NCBI GenBank assembly: GCA_937989875.1
Contig: CALKBO010000015.1
Coordinates: 14,347 to 78,346, forward strand
DNA: 64,000 nucleotides
Source: an uncultured Collinsella sp.
GTDB lineage: Bacteria > Actinomycetota > Coriobacteriia > Coriobacteriales > Coriobacteriaceae
Direction: 5' to 3'
Position 1 is the stretch's first letter, and every line of letters starts with the position of its first letter. Below are positions 58,834 through 64,000 of this stretch, piece by piece. The notes below the pieces were generated by a model. That model did not search any database. It was given only the letters and a program-made list of their open reading frames with translations, and was not told the origin of the DNA. A program made the translations under genes and the position numbers.

Positions 58834-58869
58834 ACCTACCAAAAAGGGACAGGTTTATTTTGGCAGGTT
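58833..58869. repeat. CCTGCC-type hairpin repeat, copy 1
   Basis: AACCTACCAAAAA, GGGACAGG core, TTTTGGCAGGTT. Other copies are at 59603 and 60857, one on each side of the transposase gene. Confidence 0.83.
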
Positions 58870-58883
58870 TTATCTGCGGTTTT

Positions 58884-58912
58884 GCCGGGCGACGCGTTCG
58901 CCCGGCTTTTTT
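58884..58912 (+). terminator. Terminator after proA
   Basis: GCCGGGCGA-CGCG-TTCGCCCGGC followed by six T residues. Confidence 0.85.
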
Positions 58913-59004
58913 CTCCGTATGCCTTTTCTGCCTTTCGGCTTGAGCCGCGGCGATATACGATAGTGACACCGTGTCCTAGCACCGACTCACCTGGAGGTAT
59001 TGCC

Positions 59005-59604
59005 ATGTCTCAGACGCTTTCCGCCGGAATCACCCGTGACCGTGCGTTCGAACTGCTCAACGAGCACAACAAAGATCCGTTCCACATCACCCACGGCGAG
59101 ACGGTCGAAGGCACCATGCGCTACTTTGCACGCGAGTTCGACCCCGAGAACGAGGAGTTTTGGGGTATCGTCGGCCTGCTGCACGACTTGGATTGGGAGG
59201 AGCATGAGGACGACCCCGTGAACCACACCATCTATGCTGCCAAGATTCTGGAGGGCGAGGGCGCATCGCCCGAGCTCATCCGCGCCATCCAGACGCACAC
59301 GTCCGATTTCAACGCCTCGCTGCCCAAGCCCGAGTCGCAGATGGAGAAGATCCTATTTGCGTGCGACGAACTTACCGGCCTGATCGGGGCCGCCGTTATC
59401 ATGCGTCCGAGCAAAAGCGTCATGGACTTTACGACCAAGTCGCTCAAGAAGAAGTTCAAGGACAAGCGCTTTGCCGCCGGCTGCTCGCGCGACGTGATTA
59501 CGCAGGGCGCCGAGATGCTGGGCTGGGAGCTCCCCGAGCTTTTCGACCGAACCATCGCGGCCATGCAGTCCTTCGCGCCCGACCGCGACACCTTCCAGGC
59601 CTAA
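59005..59604 (+). CDS. HD-domain hydrolase
   Basis: A 199-residue metal-dependent phosphohydrolase-like protein. H-HD-D ligands can be seen in 'DPFHITHGETVEGTM', 'VGLLHDLDWEEHEDDP' and 'NHTIYAAKIL', with 'HTSDFN' and 'FACDELTGLIG' later. The substrate is unknown. CTGGAGG precedes the ATG at 59005. Its stop codon touches a hairpin repeat. Confidence 0.85.
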   Translation: MSQTLSAGITRDRAFELLNEHNKDPFHITHGETVEGTMRYFAREFDPENEEFWGIVGLLHDLDWEEHEDDPVNHTIYAAKILEGEGASPELIRAIQTHTSDFNASLPKPESQMEKILFACDELTGLIGAAVIMRPSKSVMDFTTKSLKKKFKDKRFAAGCSRDVITQGAEMLGWELPELFDRTIAAMQSFAPDRDTFQA

Positions 59605-59638
59605 CCTGCCAAAAAGGGACAGGTTTTTTTGGTAGGTT
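59603..59638. repeat. CCTGCC-type hairpin repeat, copy 2
   Basis: AACCTGCCAAAAA, GGGACAGG core, T7, GGTAGGTT. It lies downstream of the HD gene, on the 3' side of the transposase gene. Confidence 0.83.
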
Positions 59639-59645
59639 TTATCTG

Positions 59646-59692
59646 GGAAAACGCTTCCGTTGGACGTTATTCAGCGGAAGCGTTTTCTGTTT
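59646..59692. terminator. Bidirectional terminator
   Basis: GAAAACGCTTCCG pairs perfectly with CGGAAGCGTTTTC, then CTGTTT. It serves the HD-domain gene. Confidence 0.75.
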
Positions 59693-59773
59693 GACATGGT
59701 GACGTTGGCGAATGGCGGCGCCTCGCGGCAGGCAGCTGCGCTTCGCCGTACTCGTAACTCGGCAAGCGCGACG

Positions 59774-60532
59774 CTAGGACGCGTTCTTGATAATCCATGT
59801 CCCCAGTCCGGTCAACAGCTGAACCTGCCTAACCGTTAACCCTTCTTTTCGAAGCGCGAGAATCGCCTCATTGCGAAGTGGCTTGGAGACGGATTTGAGT
59901 TCCGTCGGAGCACATCCTGCGACACTCTGCACGATTGCCGTGCCAAATTCGCATAGATCTTCCTCGCGAACCTTGGCTGTTGCGCTGGGGCGATAGGGAA
60001 GCGACGGCGCACTTTCCATGAGCTGAAGGTATGAGCGAGGTGTTGGGAATAAAACACCGACAACGCTGCCGGTGACATGCGGCCGTGACCTGGCACTCAT
60101 TAGATACTCGCGATGGCTGCTCCAGGGATATTCGTCGTATGCCGCCAGTCCTGCTTTTTGTGGATTCAGATGAATGTATCGAATTGCCTCGAGTAAATAT
60201 ACTTCCGACTTAATGGGCGAATCCCAAAACCGCTCCTGAAACACGTGGCCGATATGTCCCGTCCGCGCATTGTACCTGCCCGCATACGATACGGCTACCG
60301 CGTGCATCGCGTCGCTCTTGCGGTCGTCCGGATCGTCGATGAGCAGATGAATGTGGTTTCCCATAAGGCACCAAGCGATAAGCTCGATATTGTGTTTGGG
60401 GAGAATCGCATCGATGATCTGAAGCATGGCGATTCGGTCCTCGGCATCGTCAAACAGCAATTGCCCTCCGTTTCCACGCAACGTGACGTGGAAATAACCG
60501 GTTGGTGACTTTGAACGAGGTTTTCTCGGCAT
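59774..60532 (-). mobile_element. REP-associated tyrosine transposase (RAYT, Y1 HUH family)
   Basis: A 252-residue single-strand DNA transposase. The HUH motif is 'LMGNHIHLLIDD', the nucleophile is one of the tyrosines in 'AVSYAGRYNARTG', and 'GHVFQERFWDSPI' plus 'RYIHLNPQKAGLA' are RAYT hallmarks. The C-terminus ends in a helix-turn-helix ('LTVRQVQLLTGLG'). Such enzymes are domesticated or semi-mobile and act on short palindromic repeats near them; here CCTGCC-type hairpins lie on both sides. AAAGGAGGGG precedes the ATG at 60532. Coding frame is intact. Confidence 0.88.
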
Positions 60533-60856
60533 GGCCCCTCCTTTAGCTTGGATGGGCTGAAGATACCTCATTCGGAGGCTTCGGTTGTCGAGATTCAGTT
60601 CACCGACCATAGCTGCTACCTGCCGAAATGTTATTGCGTTTTCAAATTGATGCTTTTTAATGGTAATTGAACAAGACGGGCGCGCTTGTTGTGGATGCGG
60701 GCGTTAGTTGCGTCGATCTGGACGGTCCCCCTCGCATGATGTCATCGCAAATGGGCTTCACGCATTTCTACGGCGATAGAAAAATGGCCGGGCGCTCACA
60801 AACAAAACGGAGAACTCGGCCATTTACTGATTGTTTGTTGACGTTTGGCCAGATAA
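60533..60856. other. Noncoding interval upstream of the transposase gene
   Basis: No gene is supported here. The sequence is AT-richer around 60600-60670, where a transposase promoter would lie; a possible plus-strand frame from 60667 has no ribosome site and runs into the hairpin at 60857. Confidence 0.5.
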
Positions 60857-60893
60857 AACCTGCCAAAATAAACCTGTCCCTTTTTGGCAGGTT
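60857..60893. repeat. CCTGCC-type hairpin repeat, copy 3
   Basis: AACCTGCCAAAATAAA, CCTGTCCC core, TTTTTGGCAGGTT, inverted relative to copies 1 and 2. It overlaps the last codon of the CarD-family gene. Confidence 0.83.
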
Positions 60894-61377
60894 AGTTGAG
60901 GGCGGCTTGGGCTAGGCGAGCTTCGGCGGCCTCCTCGGTGACGCCAAGGGCCACGGCGAACTCCTCGATGGAGCGGCGTTTGGCCTCCTTGAGTACGCGC
61001 ATGTAGTAGGAGCTGGGTTTTTTATCAGCTTCCTCGGCCTGGCGGATGCGGTGCATCATGGTCTTTGCCACGCGGACCGTCTCGGGCGCGCCCAGCTTGA
61101 GCTGCTGCTTAAAGTGTGTCTCCTCAAGCGAGCTGTTGCGCTCGGTAAAGGTGTCGCACTCCAGCTCGTCATAGTGGCTCAGCAGGTGCTCGGCATCTTG
61201 CTGAGAGATGGCGGCGTGCAGACGGTCGGCCTGCGCCACGGGGTACATGAGGATCGTCTGCGCATGTCCCTGCTTGGTCTCGAGCAGCAGCATGGGCTGC
61301 GGTGTGTCGTCCCTAAAACCGACGACGGTGCAGACTCCCTGGCCCGGATGAATGACGTGTTGACCGATTGAGAACAT
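60892..61377 (-). CDS. CarD-family transcriptional regulator
   Basis: A 161-residue protein with an N-terminal RNA-polymerase-interacting (CarD/TRCF) domain ('FSIGQHVIHPGQGVCTVVG', residues 2-60) and a helical C-terminal DNA-binding domain (about 75-161, 'RVAKTMMHRIRQAEEADKK', 'YYMRVLKEAKRRSIEEFAVAL'). CarD proteins stabilise open promoter complexes and are often essential in actinobacteria. GGAGG precedes the ATG. Its stop lies in a hairpin repeat. Confidence 0.9.
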   Translation of the reverse strand: MFSIGQHVIHPGQGVCTVVGFRDDTPQPMLLLETKQGHAQTILMYPVAQADRLHAAISQQDAEHLLSHYDELECDTFTERNSSLEETHFKQQLKLGAPETVRVAKTMMHRIRQAEEADKKPSSYYMRVLKEAKRRSIEEFAVALGVTEEAAEARLAQAALN

Positions 61378-61719
61378 GCTACCTCCAACTTATACGAGTT
61401 TACGTATGTCTATAATAACACGCTGACGTGCGCAAACCCGTACTTTATGCAGGAAAAGCACACAACTCTGATAGGTAAGAGTATTCGATAACAGACGCAG
61501 CTCATTCACACCTTTATGCATTTTCAACGCCTGCATAATCTGCAGGCAGACCGGCATCTTTGAGTGACTCCATACAAGCTGTAGTCATTTTTGTGCATAT
61601 GCAATATCTATTAGCTTTACCCTGCGACAGTGCCCGTCGCTTGTGATAGAGTGCTACAAACTCTGGCTTTTGCCCTACGAGTGACCAAGAGCTCGGGGGC
61701 TTTAACACAAGGAGGATCT
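61378..61719 (+). promoter_or_regulatory. Upstream region of argS and CarD-family gene (divergent)
   Basis: 342 noncoding bases serve two divergent genes. It contains a GCCTGCA/TGCAGGC hairpin (about 61530-61549) and a TTGTGCATATGCAA palindrome (61590s), either of which might be a regulatory site. There is no recognisable T-box motif. GGAGGA lies before the argS ATG. Confidence 0.4.
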
Positions 61720-63573
61720 ATGCCCGAGAAGATTGAAGAGCTGGTACGCGCTGCGCTTGCTGCGGCCCAGGAGGCCGGCGACCTTTCCGCATTTGAACTT
61801 GACGATTGCGCTATCGAGCGACCGGCTGACACTTCTCATGGCGAGTGGACCTCTACCATGGCCCTAAAGTCCGCCAAGCTGGCCCACTGCGCCCCGCGCA
61901 AGATCGCCGAGGCCATCGTTGCCCATATGCCCGAGGACCCCGCGATCGAGAAGGTCGAGATCGCAGGCCCCGGCTTCATCAACTTCTACCTCTCCGTTGC
62001 CGTCAAGAATGCCATCTTTGGCGAGGCTCGCGAGAAGGGTATGGACTTCGCTAAGTCCAACGTCGGTGGTGGCCTGAAGACCCAGGTCGAGTTCGTTTCC
62101 GCCAACCCCGTCGGCCCCATGCACATCGGCCACGGCCGCTGGGCCGCGCTGGGCGACTCGCTCTGCCGCGTTATGGATCACGCCGGTTACGACATCCAGC
62201 GTGAGTTCTACATCAACGACCACGGCTCTCAGATGAACACCTTCGGCAACTCCATCAGCACGCGCTATATGCAGCTTGCCGACATCATCGCCAAGCAGGG
62301 CGTGGATATCGACGAGGCTCACAAGCTGCTGATCGCCGACCGCGACGCCTTTGTTGCCGACGAGAACGACGAGCATCCCGAGACCCATCCGTATCAGGAC
62401 AACTTTGCCGAGACCCTGGGCAAGGACTCCTACGGCGGCGACTACATCATCGACGAGGCCGCCGAGTTCTGGCGCACCGACGGCGATAAGTGGGTCAACG
62501 CCGATCCGCAGGAGCGCATGGAGAGCTTCCGCGAGCGCGGCTATGTAAAGATGGTCGACAACATGCGCGACCTTTGCCATGCCGTTAACTGCGACTTCGA
62601 TCGTTGGTTCTCCGAGCGCTCGCTGTATGTGAAGGACACCGAGGGTGAGACCGCCGGCACCTCCGCCGTCGACCGCGCTTTTGAGAAGCTCGACAAGATG
62701 GGCTATCTCTACACCAAGGACGGCGCCCTGTGGTTCCGCTCCACCGACCTGGGCGATGACAAGGACCGCGTTCTGATCAAGTCCGATGGCGAGTACACCT
62801 ACTTCGCCTCCGACGTTGCCTATCACTGGGATAAGTTCCAGCGCGTCGACCACGTCATCGACATCTGGGGCGCCGACCACCACGGCTACATCGAGCGCGT
62901 CCGCTGCGTCTGCGATGCCTTGGGTTACCCCGGCAAGTTTGAGGTTCTGCTGGGCCAGCTCGTCAACCTGCTGCGCAACGGCAAGCCCGTCCGTATGTCC
63001 AAGCGTAAGGGCACCATGGTGACCCTGCAGGAGCTCGTCGACGAGGTCGGCTCCGACGCTGCCCGTTACACCCTCATCTCCAAGAGCTCCAACCAGATGG
63101 TCGACTTCGATATTGAGGCCGTCAAGAAGCGCGACAACTCCAACCCGGTGTACTACGTGCAGTACGCTCACGCCCGCGTGTGCTCCATCCTGCGCCGTGC
63201 CGCTGACGTTACGCCCGAGCAGGCTGACGAGATGGGCATGAAGGCCGTCGCCGCCAAGGCCATCGGTGAGAACATCGATTACTCGCTGCTGACCGACCCG
63301 ACCGAGCTCGCCCTTTCGCGCAAGCTCAACGAGCTCACCGACCTCATCGCCAGCTGCGCTCGCGACCGCGCCCCGTTCCGTCTGACGCACTTTGCTGAGG
63401 AACTCGCCGGCGACTTCCACAGCTTCTACGCTGCCTGCCAGGTTCTGCCGAGCGAGGGCCGTCCCGTCGACCCCGAGCTTTCGCGTGCCCGTCTGGCCGC
63501 TTGCGACGCCGTCCGCGTGACGCTCGCCCTGGTGCTCACCCTTGTTGGCGTTTCCGCTCCCGAGCAGATGTAA
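61720..63573 (+). CDS. argS: Arginyl-tRNA synthetase
   Basis: Class I aminoacyl-tRNA synthetase, 617 residues. N-terminal Add-1 domain, HIGH-type motif 'NPVGPMHIGHGRWA', KMSK-type motif 'VRMSKRKGTMVT', and a C-terminal anticodon-binding helical domain ('YVQYAHARVCSILRRA', ending 'LVLTLVGVSAPEQM') are all present. GGAGGA precedes the ATG at 61720; the longer open frame lies in the regulatory region. A terminator follows. Confidence 0.96.
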   Translation: MPEKIEELVRAALAAAQEAGDLSAFELDDCAIERPADTSHGEWTSTMALKSAKLAHCAPRKIAEAIVAHMPEDPAIEKVEIAGPGFINFYLSVAVKNAIFGEAREKGMDFAKSNVGGGLKTQVEFVSANPVGPMHIGHGRWAALGDSLCRVMDHAGYDIQREFYINDHGSQMNTFGNSISTRYMQLADIIAKQGVDIDEAHKLLIADRDAFVADENDEHPETHPYQDNFAETLGKDSYGGDYIIDEAAEFWRTDGDKWVNADPQERMESFRERGYVKMVDNMRDLCHAVNCDFDRWFSERSLYVKDTEGETAGTSAVDRAFEKLDKMGYLYTKDGALWFRSTDLGDDKDRVLIKSDGEYTYFASDVAYHWDKFQRVDHVIDIWGADHHGYIERVRCVCDALGYPGKFEVLLGQLVNLLRNGKPVRMSKRKGTMVTLQELVDEVGSDAARYTLISKSSNQMVDFDIEAVKKRDNSNPVYYVQYAHARVCSILRRAADVTPEQADEMGMKAVAAKAIGENIDYSLLTDPTELALSRKLNELTDLIASCARDRAPFRLTHFAEELAGDFHSFYAACQVLPSEGRPVDPELSRARLAACDAVRVTLALVLTLVGVSAPEQM

Positions 63574-63619
63574 GCTGCGGGTCATTTAACCGTGTAGGTT
63601 CGGCTTTGCTGAGCCCTAT

Positions 63620-63652
63620 AAGCCCGATCTCCATGCGGAGGTCGGGCTTTTT
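63620..63652 (+). terminator. Terminator of argS
   Basis: AGCCCGA-CTCC pairs with GGAG-TCGGGCT, followed by TTTT. Confidence 0.85.
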
Positions 63653-63696
63653 GCAAACGCCGACGTATTGACGAATTTGGAACTGCTGGAAATACG

Positions 63697-63847
63697 AAAC
63701 TATGCCGGTTTACTACGATGAATATGAGAAATTCCAACCACGCCAGCTTTTCGCAAAAAAGTGCAGGGCATCTACCTGCGGTTTTAGTTCAACAAGTTTC
63801 GGAGTGGTCGCGGTTGAGCGATTCATCGTAGTAAACCGCCATAGTTT
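63697..63847. repeat. 151-bp inverted-repeat element with 27-base arms
   Basis: The arms (63697-63723 and 63821-63847; AAACTATG.CGGTTTACTA...) differ by one base. The ~97-base interior carries AAAACCGCAGGT on the minus strand, as does the plus-strand interior of the 41311 element. No gene is seen from 63574 to the window end. Confidence 0.78.
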
Positions 63848-63885
63848 TGTCGGAGGCAGTCAGATTTGTGGGTGTTAAACCAAAG

Positions 63886-63930
63886 AGTGCCCCTTTTGAC
63901 TAGTCGTTTAAGAGCGTTCCCAATGACTAA
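63886..63930. repeat. TGACTAG/CGTTTAAGA repeat, second copy
   Basis: AGTGCCCCTTTTGACTAG then TCGTTTAAGAGCGTTCCC and AATGACTAA closely match 43291-43337. Confidence 0.7.
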
Positions 63931-64000
63931 GTTGCAGGTGGCGGCGGTTGGGTTGATTTTCAATCTCAACGCAACAGCCTGAACGGACCCCGCGTTTCCG

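Noticed and set aside
60667..60915. 82-codon plus-strand frame near the transposase
   Set aside because: Runs through the hairpin repeat at 60857 and has no domain or start signal.
61864..63585. 573-codon minus-strand frame opposite argS
   Set aside because: Shadow of argS with low-complexity Val/Asp/Gly/Leu content.

Overview
The window is high-G+C, densely packed bacterial chromosome with strong AAGGAGG-type ribosome binding sites. Gene content and the repeat style (CarD-type regulator, His-loop metal exporter, many intergenic hairpin repeats, REP-associated transposase) suggest a gut actinobacterium of the class Coriobacteriia, probably Collinsella or a close relative. This is inference from sequence reading; no database was searched.

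Layout. 1-4750: end of a phosphate transporter (pstA, pstB), an ABC-F ATPase, a HAD phosphatase and a DtxR-family regulator. 5034-7801: a zinc/cadmium resistance island (P-type ATPase, separate HMA metallochaperone, ArsR sensor, three matching operators). 7881-9736: a nuclease-like gene flanked by two repeat elements. 9882-15561: exonuclease, metal exporter, small conserved genes, nitroreductase and two phosphoglycerate-mutase-like phosphatases. 15691-20168: serine biosynthesis (serC, serA) with an M20 peptidase and a short DUF1015-like protein.

20800-38430 is the accessory region of interest: a complete type 1 BREX phage-defence locus (brxA, brxB, brxC, pglX, pglZ, brxL) followed by two unrecognised genes. 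Its pglX is split into two ORFs at a domain boundary, and a HEPN-type gene (RNSLAH motif) with a C-terminal winged-helix-like region sits in the gap. A run of ten G residues abuts the brxA start codon. Beside the locus lies a DUF3800 gene with three copies of a small RNA gene, each with its own -10 box and terminator.

38550-63573 is mostly housekeeping: cation/proton antiporter, phosphoesterase, flippase, PEP carboxykinase, B3/B4 protein, MarR and DegV proteins, alkylguanine transferase, trpS, a WecA/TagO-like transferase, a candidate structured RNA, a radical SAM protein, tRNA-Ala, pncB, proB and proA around a convergent proline iminopeptidase, an HD-domain protein, a REP-associated tyrosine transposase, a CarD protein and argS. 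Several families of short hairpin repeats lie between these genes, and many share an off-centre GTCCC core.
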